Positions 53,459 to 61,050 of a stretch of 64,000 bases of DNA are shown in pieces. This DNA comes from Chitinophagales bacterium (lineage in GTDB: Bacteria; Bacteroidota; Bacteroidia; Chitinophagales; UBA2359). The notes under the pieces are model-generated. The model was not told where the DNA came from and searched no databases. It was given only the letters and a program-made list of their open reading frames with translations. Numbering within the stretch: position 1 is the stretch's first letter; every line of letters starts with the position of its first letter. Both the position numbers and the translations under genes were made by a program. Where the stretch lies: assembly GCA_041392475.1 (NCBI GenBank), contig JAWKLZ010000001.1:1860001-1924000 (forward strand), read 5' to 3'.

Positions 53459-54418
53459 TTACTTGTGCCTCCCCGAAGAAAACTCAAAACCTCCATCCAA
53501 AAGCGGTGTAATTACAAAATATCCAACCGTTGGAGCTTTAACATTCTCCTTATCAACGATTCCCCTCATATCCACCTGTAAATTGTAAAACCGCAGTTTA
53601 TCCCCTTCTTTTTCAACCGTATAGAATCCCTTTGCAAACCATTTCATTCTCTCCACCAAAGCTGAATTTACGTCTATCAAAAGAGAATCATTTGAAGGAA
53701 AATATACAAAAGGCAGGTGTTGGTCGTTAAGGATAGAATATTTGTGCATATACAGTCCATCCTCTGTTTTCGCCACTCCATACCAATTCACATTTGCAAT
53801 GCCAACAGGCATGGTCAGCAAGGAGTGATAGGCAATGTTTTGTGCCGCTAATTCCGCTTCAAAATGTTGGATAACCTGATTTTTGACACCTAAAGTCCCC
53901 AACAAATAAAGAGTGCTGACCACGATTCCTATATAATTGAAGGTGGCTCTTGAAGGTTTGTTTTTGTAAAGGAACAAGCTGCAAATCAATCCTATCAATA
54001 AGGGAATTGTATAAACTGGATCCACCACATTGATGCTGTCAAAGCCTACTCTTTGGTCAGAAAAAGGCAAAAATAACTGTGTGCCATAAGCCGTAAACGC
54101 ATCCAACAAACTGTGGGTAAACAATGACAACCAAGTAAATATCCAAAGCCTCCAATAGTTTATTGCAGTTGTCCACTTTGCTCTTTGCAGCACAAACGCT
54201 ATCAAAAAAGCCCCCAATATGCTAAACAAAATCGAATGACTGAATCCCCTGTGAATACTCAACATATCAAACGAATCGTAGAAAAGATGTAAGACGACAT
54301 CCAAATCGGGAATCGTGGCTACAATAGCTCCAAGAATTGCTCCTTTGTCGCCAATTTTCTTTCCCAAAATCGCTTCTCCTATTGCCGCCCCTAAAGCAGC
54401 TTGGGTCAAACTATCCAT
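53459..54418 (-). CDS. DUF457/YdjM-type membrane-bound metal-dependent hydrolase
   Basis: 319 residues. The N-terminus 'MDSLTQAALGAAIGEAILG' followed by 'ATIPDLDVVLHLF', 'HRGFSHSILFSILGAF' and 'LSLFTHSLLDAFTAYGTQ' gives the DSxTH, DxD and H...H metal-ligand set of the YdjM/DUF457 family. Several membrane helices follow and a soluble C-terminal domain of about 130 residues. These proteins are annotated as inner-membrane metal-dependent hydrolases; in E. coli YdjM is LexA-regulated. Here it lies 18 nt after the CzcB-like adaptor and 99 nt before the metal ATPase on the same strand, so it appears to be part of the metal-efflux operon. Substrate unknown. Confidence 0.8.
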   Translation of the reverse strand: MDSLTQAALGAAIGEAILGKKIGDKGAILGAIVATIPDLDVVLHLFYDSFDMLSIHRGFSHSILFSILGAFLIAFVLQRAKWTTAINYWRLWIFTWLSLFTHSLLDAFTAYGTQLFLPFSDQRVGFDSINVVDPVYTIPLLIGLICSLFLYKNKPSRATFNYIGIVVSTLYLLGTLGVKNQVIQHFEAELAAQNIAYHSLLTMPVGIANVNWYGVAKTEDGLYMHKYSILNDQHLPFVYFPSNDSLLIDVNSALVERMKWFAKGFYTVEKEGDKLRFYNLQVDMRGIVDKENVKAPTVGYFVITPLLDGGFEFSSGRHK

Positions 54419-54436
54419 TGTTTTTGATTTTGTTTT

Positions 54437-55684
54437 TTAATGACTATGCTCCAAACTTCCCACCTTCGATTGAGCATATACATAATACGCTCCAACTGTC
54501 ACAATCTGCTTTCCATCAGGTATTTCACCAATCACTTTGACTGCGGTAAATCCCTTATCCGTCAAACTCGGCATGACCATCACCTGCTCAAATTCCACCT
54601 CATCTGCCTCCGTTTCTGGATTGCCCACGTAGATAAAAGACGAAGCACCGTCTTTGACAATCGCCGATTCGGGCAAAGCTTGAACCGTTTGGTCATTCAA
54701 CCAGATTTTGGCTTCAATAAATAAATCTTTGATGAATCGAGGTCGCTTCTTCTCCAAATGTCCATGTATCCGCACCGTTTTGTTTTCGGTATTGAACTCT
54801 TTACCAATCACATGCACTTCTCCTTCATAGCTTTCATTTTCCATTGCAGGAACGGTATAGCTGATTTTCTGCCCCTCTTTGATTTTCGCAATGTCCTTCT
54901 CAAACACATCCAACTCAAGGTGCAAGTGACTTTCATTTACAATTTCCATCAATTCTATATTCGGTTCAACATACATGCCGTTGTGCATTTTGATAGAAGT
55001 AATGTACCCTGCCATCGGTGAGACAATAGCTATTCGCTCTGCAATGTTGTCAGTAGATAAATTAGCAACAGAAATACCCAAATATTCGAGTTGTTTGGCA
55101 ATTCCCTTCAATGTTGCATTGTTCCGATTCACCTGTGATTGAACTTTTTGCAAGTCTTTGGGAACACCTGCATTGGCATTGACCAGTTCTTGTTTTCGCT
55201 GCAATTCTTGGCGCAAGAAAACCATTTCTGAAGCCACTTCAAGGTATTCTTGCTGCAACGTAATAAATTCAGAATTTTCCAAATATGCCATTACAACTCC
55301 CTTTTTGACATAACTACCTTCAATGTACTGATTGCTGTTTTTGATGAATCCGCTTGATTTAGCACTAACCGATGAATAGGCATTGGGCGGCAAACCCAAA
55401 GTACCTGTTGCACTTACGAAGTCATTAATTTTCACCTCCGAAAAATCACCAAATTGGATATCCATCGTTTTGATTTGTTCTTTGGAGAGGTGAATTTCGC
55501 CTTCTTCGTGAGGTTCGTGTTCTTCGTCTTCATGATCGTGTCCATCCTCCTCCGAATGAACTGCGGTAGCACCATGATTGTGCCCATCGCCTTCTGCATG
55601 GTCGTGGTCATGACTACATGAAAACAGAAGTAGGGTAGCGATGATTAAACAAAGTGATAAGATTGAATTATTTATGATTTGCAT
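54437..55684 (-). CDS. CzcB/CusB-like efflux adaptor (membrane fusion) lipoprotein
   Basis: 415 residues. Lipobox near residue 23 (LLLFSC) then an exceptionally His/Asp/Glu-rich linker (about 23-70; HDHDHAEGDGHNHG and further HDHEDEEHEPHEEGE-like runs), probably a metal-binding tail. After 'IHLSKEQIKTMDIQFGDFS' come the barrel-sandwich/lipoyl and alpha-hairpin parts ('YLENSEFITLQQEYLEVA' and 'LQRKQELVNANAGVPKDLQK'), the beta-barrel 'MAGYITSIKMHNGMYVEPN', and the C-terminal 'DGASSFIYVGN' and 'VGAYYVYAQSK'. This is the periplasmic adaptor of a tripartite metal efflux pump, linking the inner-membrane pump to the outer-membrane channel, both encoded by the fused upstream gene (140 nt away). Confidence 0.92.
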   Translation of the reverse strand: MQIINNSILSLCLIIATLLLFSCSHDHDHAEGDGHNHGATAVHSEEDGHDHEDEEHEPHEEGEIHLSKEQIKTMDIQFGDFSEVKINDFVSATGTLGLPPNAYSSVSAKSSGFIKNSNQYIEGSYVKKGVVMAYLENSEFITLQQEYLEVASEMVFLRQELQRKQELVNANAGVPKDLQKVQSQVNRNNATLKGIAKQLEYLGISVANLSTDNIAERIAIVSPMAGYITSIKMHNGMYVEPNIELMEIVNESHLHLELDVFEKDIAKIKEGQKISYTVPAMENESYEGEVHVIGKEFNTENKTVRIHGHLEKKRPRFIKDLFIEAKIWLNDQTVQALPESAIVKDGASSFIYVGNPETEADEVEFEQVMVMPSLTDKGFTAVKVIGEIPDGKQIVTVGAYYVYAQSKVGSLEHSH

Positions 55685-55720
55685 TTGATTTATAATTTTT
55701 ATTTTTTTCAGTAATGAACA

Positions 55721-55790
55721 ATCCCGTTAAGAATTGAATATTTGTAGAAAAACCAAGAAAGTAATAACAAAACTCCATTAGGAGTTCAAC
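55721..55790 (+). repeat. Second copy of the hairpin repeat family
   Basis: 70 bp in the gap between the adaptor and the pump gene. ATCCCGTTAAGAATTGAATATTTGTAGAA begins it and the palindrome AACTCCATTAGGAGTT (55771-55786) ends it. It aligns without gaps to the minus strand of 50642-50711, with the two ends best conserved. It lies between two genes that should be cotranscribed, so it may form an RNA hairpin in the operon mRNA. Confidence 0.6.
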
Positions 55791-55824
55791 ACAAGATTTT
55801 TACAAAATGACATACAACTTAACG

Positions 55825-58800
55825 TCAATCGTCTGCCGTCAAAAACCGATACATCAACACCGCCTGATTATGCCCCAAAACTTGCTCCCAAAAATGCTTG
55901 TTATTTTGAGCCACAAGGTTGAGAACATTGAGCAGTTCGAGGTAGGAAATTTCACCCGCTTGGTAATTGAGTCGAGCAATGCGTTCCATTTCAGGGTTGA
56001 TAATGTCGAGTTGCGCTCGGTAATAATCAGCTGCAACCTTGTATTGCTGAATTACCGATTCCACTTCCAAAAGTTGTTGATTATAGGTCACTTGTGCCGT
56101 TTTATATGTTGCCTGTGCTACTTCAACTTGTATTTCTTGGGCTTGGATTTTTTGTTTGATTTGTTTTTTGAACAAAGGAATTTGTATACCAGCCTGCAAA
56201 CCACTCTCCCATCCTCCTTCAAAAAAGTTTTGGGCGGCATAACCGACATTGAAGTCGGGCTTTGTATTTGCTTCAATAATAGCGGTATTCGCTTTTTGCG
56301 TCAAAATGTTTTGTTGTGCCAATTGCAATTGAAGAGAACGAACACTATCTATTGGAATATAAGGAATTAACTTCAAGGTATCCATTGAAGTGACCTCCTC
56401 CTCCGTACAAAGAAGATTGGTCAATTGTTTTTCAAGGCTGGTAATTTCGAGCGTCACTTGATTCTCCCAAAGCCTGTATTCATTCATTGACGACTGAATA
56501 GACAACATTTCCATTCGATTGGTTTCACCCAAATCTGCCCTAATTTTCGCCACATCGTAGTAGGATTGATAGGTCTGAATAAGACTTTTGTACAATTCAT
56601 GCAATGTTTTGCGCTGCTGCAAATCAAGATACACTTGTGACACCTTCCATTGCAGTTCCTTCTCTGTCAGTTGTTTTTGAAGATTACTTAGATTGAACCG
56701 TTCATTTTGCAGCACATTTTGGGCTTTGGTTTTGGCGGGACTTGGAAAATTTTGGGTAATCCAAAATTGATTCAAACTTTGTCCACTCCTACCCAATATA
56801 GCATCACCTTGATAGCTGATATTGGTTGCACCAGGACTGTAGGGCAAATTTTGCAGTGCTTGATTCTGTTTTACTTGCAGCTTTGAAGCCTGCATAGAAG
56901 GGTGGTTTTGAAGAGCCATGTTCACCGCTTCTTCCATGGTGATAGCCTTTTGCTGTGCCATTGCAGTGTTTCCAAAAAACAAGCAAAATCCCCACAACAT
57001 GGCTATTTTTGGAATAGTCTTCAAAGGTGAGTGTTCTTTTTTTTCTTCCCAATTAGCCAGCCAACTGTACAAAATCGGCAATAGAATAAGGGTTAAGAAT
57101 GTGGCAGTTATCAAACCTCCAATGACTACCGTTGCCAAAGGTCGCTGCACTTCTGCTCCGCCAGAATTGGACAATGCCATCGGTAAAAAACCCAAAGATG
57201 CAACCAAGGCTGTCATCAAAACGGGTCGAAGCCGCACTTTTGTTCCCTGCAAAATGCGCTCTCGAATGTTGGTCATGCCCTCTTTCTTCAATTGATTGAA
57301 GTAGCCAATCAGCACGATTCCATTCAAAACGGCTACACCAAATAAGGCAATAAAACCAATCCCTGCCGAAATACTAAAGGGCATTCCCCTCAACTGCAAT
57401 GCCCAAATACCTCCAATGGCAGACATAGGAATGGCCGTAAAAATCAGCAATGCCTGCGATATAGAACCAAAAGTAAAATACAACAAAATAAAAATCAATG
57501 CCAATGCGAGGGGTACTGCAACTGCTAAACGGGCTGAAGCGGCTTTGAGGTTTTCAAACTGCCCCCCATAGGTGAAGTAATAACCCGTTGGCAAGGTGAG
57601 TTTTTCGTCCAATTCTGCCTGAATATTCTCCACCAAGGTTTCGACATCCGAATCACCAACATTTACACCAATAACGATACTTCGATTGGTGTTTTCTCTC
57701 GTAATCTGCATGGGTGCATCGACCAATTTAACCTCTGCAATCGCTTGCAGGGGAACTTGCGTGCCATTTTGAAGCGGAATGTATAAACTTTCAACTTGAC
57801 TAATATCGCTTCGGTAACTTTCATCAAGCCTCACGACCAAGTCAAACCGTTTTTCGCCTTCATAAACTACTCCCGCTTTTTCACCTGCAAAAGCACTCTT
57901 TATCACCCGATTGACCTCCTTGACCTGTAAGCCGTACTGCGCCATTTTATCATATTTGAAGTCAATCATCACCTGCGGCATTCCCACACTTTGGTCGACC
58001 TTGACAGTTCCTGCCCCTTTGATGTTGCCAATGATTTTTTCGGCTTCTTTTGCTTTTTCAAACAAAATATCCAAATCATCGCCATACAATTTGATGGCAA
58101 TATCTGCTCTCGAACCTGTCATCAACTCATTGAAGCGCATCTGAATAGGCTGCGAAAATTCGTATTTCACCCCAGGAATTCCCTCCAGCGAATGTTCCAT
58201 TTTGTCAAACATCGCTTGACGGGTTTTGGCACTCGTCCACTCGGATTTGGGTTTCATGATGACCATGATATCACCTGTTTCGATGGGCATAGGGTCAGTG
58301 GGAATTTCTGCCGAGCCAATTTTGGTCACAATGTCTTCAATTTCGGGAAATTCTGCCATCAATTTTTTCTGAATAATTTTGGAGGTTTCGACACTTTGGG
58401 TGAGCGAACTTCCTGGCGGCAAAATCTGGTGCAATGCCAAATCTCCTTCCTCCAATGTGGGTATAAACTCTCCTCCCATTTGGGTGAATACATAGAAACT
58501 GACTGCAAATAAAACAATGGTAGCCAATACAAAAAAGGTTTTCAATTGAAGTGCTAATTGAAGGACTGGCTCGTATAACTTTTGAAAAAATGCCATCATT
58601 CGGTCTGCAAAAGTTTGTCTGTCAGCGACTTTTTTGTTTAAAAACAAAGCCGCCATCATCGGTACATAGGTCAAAGAAAGTATCAATGCGCCGCCAATTG
58701 CCAACATGACCGTCTGCGCCATCGGTTTGAACATTTTTCCTTCAATTCCTACTAAGGCCAGAATGGGAATATAGACCATCAAAATGATGATTTCGCCAAA

Positions 58801-60144
58801 AGCTGCCGAACTTCTGATGTTTATAGAAGCTGTTTGAACTTGTCTATCCATCTCATTTTGGGTGAGTTGCTGCCCTGAAAAACCGACTTTTAGGCGGTGG
58901 ACAATGGCTTCTACAATGATAACGGCTCCATCTACAATCAACCCAAAATCTATCGCTCCGAGGCTCATCAAATTAGCAGAAATGCCCAAAACATTCATCA
59001 TCGAAACGGCAAACAACATCGCTAAAGGAATAACCGATGCCACAATCAAACCCGCCCGCCAATTGCCGAGCAGCAAAACCAAAATGAAAATGACAATCAA
59101 GCCTCCTTCAATCAGGTTGGTTTTGACTGTACCTATTGCAGTAGAAATCAACTTGTCTCGAACCAAATACGGCTCTATTACCACACCTTCAGGCAGTGAT
59201 TTTTGTACTTGTACAACTCTTTCTTTGATTCGTTCGGTAACAACTGCTGAGTTTGCGCCTTTGAGCATCATGACTGTTCCTCCGACAACTTCCTGTCCGT
59301 CACGGGTAAGCGCACCGTATCGAGGTGCTTTCCCAAATTGGACAGTTGCTATGTCTTTGACCAAAATTGACCTGCCATCTCGTACCATTACCACTATGTT
59401 TTCGATGTCGGTCAAGGACTTGGCAAGTCCGTTGGTGCGGATGTAATAAGTGTTTGGATTTTTTTCGATGTAAGCTCCACCTGTATTTTCATTACTGTTT
59501 TCGAGGGCTTCAAAAACGGCTGCTATGGTGATGTTCATCGATTTGAGCATACTTGGATTCACGGCTACTTCGTATTGTTTCAAATAGCCTCCTAATGTGT
59601 TAACTTCTACGACTCCCTCAATACCAGATAATTGCCGCTTGACTATCCAATCTTGGATGCTCCGCAATTCGGTTGGCGAATATCGGCCTTCATAGCCTGT
59701 TTTGGGTCTAACAACGTATTGGTAAATTTCGCCCAAGCCGGTAGAAATTGGAGACATTTCAGGTGTTCCTAAACCTTGAGGAATGTTTTCTTCGGCTTGT
59801 TTGAGGTGTTCACTGACCAATTGACGAGCGAGATACACATCCATTTTTTCTTCAAATACCACTGTGACAACCGATAATCCAAAACGAGATATTGAGCGAA
59901 TTTCCTCCAATTGCTGTATGTTTTGCAGCGACAATTCGATGGGTGTGGTGATAAATTGTTCTATTTCTTGGGTCGCTAAAGAGGGCGAAGTGGTGATGAC
60001 TTGTACTTGATTGTTAGTAATATCAGGTACTGCGTCAAGTGGTAGCTGCTGTATAGAATACAAACCCCACAAAATAAGAGCTGCAACTAACAATATAATT
60101 ATCAGCTTATTGTGGATGGAATAAGCAATTATTTTATCAAACAT
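55825..60144 (-). CDS. CzcA-type heavy-metal RND pump fused to a CzcC/TolC-like outer membrane channel
   Basis: 1,439 residues in a single frame. Residues 1 to about 1,035 are an HME-RND pump: 'LPLDAVPDITNNQVQVIT' in the periplasmic porter start, 'MSLGAIDFGLIVDGAVIIVE' with the Asp-Asp-Glu proton relay typical of CzcA/CusA, and 'LILLPILYSWLANWEEKK' at the last helix. A spacer 'HSPLKTIPKIAMLWGFC' follows; it looks like a second, internal signal segment ending 'GNTAMAQQ'. From about 1,060 to the end is a complete OEP domain: 'AITMEEAVNMALQNHPSMQ', long helical repeats, and 'LNYQAGEISYLELLNVLNLV'. This fusion encodes both the inner-membrane pump and the outer channel, a form found in Bacteroidota. 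Substrate (Cu, Ag, Zn, Co) is not resolved; the Cu-type small protein upstream hints at copper. Antiparallel gene orientation matches the adaptor downstream. Confidence 0.92.
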   Translation of the reverse strand: MFDKIIAYSIHNKLIIILLVAALILWGLYSIQQLPLDAVPDITNNQVQVITTSPSLATQEIEQFITTPIELSLQNIQQLEEIRSISRFGLSVVTVVFEEKMDVYLARQLVSEHLKQAEENIPQGLGTPEMSPISTGLGEIYQYVVRPKTGYEGRYSPTELRSIQDWIVKRQLSGIEGVVEVNTLGGYLKQYEVAVNPSMLKSMNITIAAVFEALENSNENTGGAYIEKNPNTYYIRTNGLAKSLTDIENIVVMVRDGRSILVKDIATVQFGKAPRYGALTRDGQEVVGGTVMMLKGANSAVVTERIKERVVQVQKSLPEGVVIEPYLVRDKLISTAIGTVKTNLIEGGLIVIFILVLLLGNWRAGLIVASVIPLAMLFAVSMMNVLGISANLMSLGAIDFGLIVDGAVIIVEAIVHRLKVGFSGQQLTQNEMDRQVQTASINIRSSAAFGEIIILMVYIPILALVGIEGKMFKPMAQTVMLAIGGALILSLTYVPMMAALFLNKKVADRQTFADRMMAFFQKLYEPVLQLALQLKTFFVLATIVLFAVSFYVFTQMGGEFIPTLEEGDLALHQILPPGSSLTQSVETSKIIQKKLMAEFPEIEDIVTKIGSAEIPTDPMPIETGDIMVIMKPKSEWTSAKTRQAMFDKMEHSLEGIPGVKYEFSQPIQMRFNELMTGSRADIAIKLYGDDLDILFEKAKEAEKIIGNIKGAGTVKVDQSVGMPQVMIDFKYDKMAQYGLQVKEVNRVIKSAFAGEKAGVVYEGEKRFDLVVRLDESYRSDISQVESLYIPLQNGTQVPLQAIAEVKLVDAPMQITRENTNRSIVIGVNVGDSDVETLVENIQAELDEKLTLPTGYYFTYGGQFENLKAASARLAVAVPLALALIFILLYFTFGSISQALLIFTAIPMSAIGGIWALQLRGMPFSISAGIGFIALFGVAVLNGIVLIGYFNQLKKEGMTNIRERILQGTKVRLRPVLMTALVASLGFLPMALSNSGGAEVQRPLATVVIGGLITATFLTLILLPILYSWLANWEEKKEHSPLKTIPKIAMLWGFCLFFGNTAMAQQKAITMEEAVNMALQNHPSMQASKLQVKQNQALQNLPYSPGATNISYQGDAILGRSGQSLNQFWITQNFPSPAKTKAQNVLQNERFNLSNLQKQLTEKELQWKVSQVYLDLQQRKTLHELYKSLIQTYQSYYDVAKIRADLGETNRMEMLSIQSSMNEYRLWENQVTLEITSLEKQLTNLLCTEEEVTSMDTLKLIPYIPIDSVRSLQLQLAQQNILTQKANTAIIEANTKPDFNVGYAAQNFFEGGWESGLQAGIQIPLFKKQIKQKIQAQEIQVEVAQATYKTAQVTYNQQLLEVESVIQQYKVAADYYRAQLDIINPEMERIARLNYQAGEISYLELLNVLNLVAQNNKHFWEQVLGHNQAVLMYRFLTADD

Positions 60145-60336
60145 TTATTTTATTTTTTGATTGAGTTGACTTTTTCGCTTCACTTTGAAGCCAACTTTCC
60201 CTAAAAAATTATTGGAGTTTTGGGTATGAAAAGGTTTTTATATTTAACATTGCTGATATTCAAGTCCTATTGGAGTTGAGATATTTACTCTACCCAATAA
60301 TTTTTTTGTGATTATTTTGATTTCATTCTACTTTAA

Positions 60337-60492
60337 TTGGACTTTGGACGAAGGAGCAAAGATGCAAGAAGTAAGAGCTTAATTGATTAATAACCAATTA
60401 TTTGCACCCAATCACGTCAATGAGTTAAAATTTTGATTATCAACTTTTTATATCTTGCATCTTACTTCCTACTTCTTTCGTCCAAAGTCTAA
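60337..60492 (+). mobile_element. MITE-like element with IS-type ends and 8-bp target duplication
   Basis: 156 bp. Ends are TTGGACTTTGGACGAA on the left and, read inward, TTAGACTTTGGACGAAAGAAGT on the right. Flanking direct repeats TACTTTAA (60329-60336 and 60493-60500) are perfect. The interior shares TCAATGA(T/G)TTAAAA and AACTTTTTAT with the MITE at 33840-33967, so the two are one family. The gap 60145-60652 (508 bp) upstream of the fused pump gene holds this element, a degenerate stretch AGTCCTATTGGAGTTGAGATATTT (60263-60286) that faintly resembles the hairpin repeats, and the nested repeat at 60500-60632; no gene. Confidence 0.82.
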
Positions 60493-60499
60493 TACTTTA

Positions 60500-60632
60500 A
60501 AAGTCTGTTTTTTTGACAAATATTGTGAAATGAGACTACGGTAGGTTATCCTCTGAAAGGTTGTAAAGGTATTTTATGAAAGATTAATTATTTACGAAAC
60601 GAAACTACCGAAGTCTTTATTAGACAGACTTT
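60500..60632. repeat. Nested inverted repeats before the metal-efflux small protein
   Basis: Outer pair AAAGTCTGT (60500-60508) / ACAGACTTT (60624-60632), perfect over 9 bp; inner pair AGACTACGGTAG (60533-60544) / CTACCGAAGTCT (60605-60616), with one mismatch. It begins on the last base of the MITE's target duplication and ends 20 bp before the stop of the 60653 gene, on its 3' side. It could be an older mobile element, into the edge of which the MITE inserted, or an RNA structure at the end of that transcript. Confidence 0.5.
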
Positions 60633-60652
60633 TCCCACAAAAAAATGAGGTA

Positions 60653-60964
60653 TCACAAGGCTGGCGGATGCCAGATATTGGAGATAAAGGAAAAAACGTA
60701 ATTGAAGGAATAGAAAAAACTATATCCTTGATTTTGCACAGGAGGTGCTGTTTCACAACTTACTTGAAGGTTTTCAGTCGTGAAGGTAATTCCGCAACAA
60801 GAACACAGACAAAAAGGCGGACAATGGTCTTGTTCGTTTTCTGAATGGTCGTGTGACATATGGGATTCCATCATATTGTTCTCTTCACACGCATATACAT
60901 CTGTGCAAGGCAACACAGATAATGTGAGTAAAAAGAAGGATAATATGATGGATAGGTATTTCAT
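60653..60964 (-). CDS. Small secreted Cys/His-rich protein of metal-efflux loci (DUF6660-like)
   Basis: 103 residues with a signal peptide (MKYLSIILSFFLLTLSVLPC). The mature part has 'CTDVYACEENN', then His/Met/Asp 'MMESHMSHDHSENEQDHC', then 'PPFCLCSCCGITF', followed by an aromatic C-terminal helix and 'SNIWHPPAL'. The Cys and His motifs suggest a periplasmic metal (probably Cu) binding protein. Proteins like this are found directly upstream of CusA/CzcA operons in Bacteroidota (DUF6660, as I recall it). It points toward the fused pump gene but is separated from it by 508 bp containing a MITE, which may have split a former operon. Confidence 0.7.
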   Translation of the reverse strand: MKYLSIILSFFLLTLSVLPCTDVYACEENNMMESHMSHDHSENEQDHCPPFCLCSCCGITFTTENLQVSCETAPPVQNQGYSFFYSFNYVFSFISNIWHPPAL

Positions 60965-61050
60965 TTGTTATTATTGGATACTACAAATGTAGGACATTTT
61001 TTGTGCAATTGGGTTGCAGGTGTTCATTCTAGCAAGCCTTTGCTTTGTTA

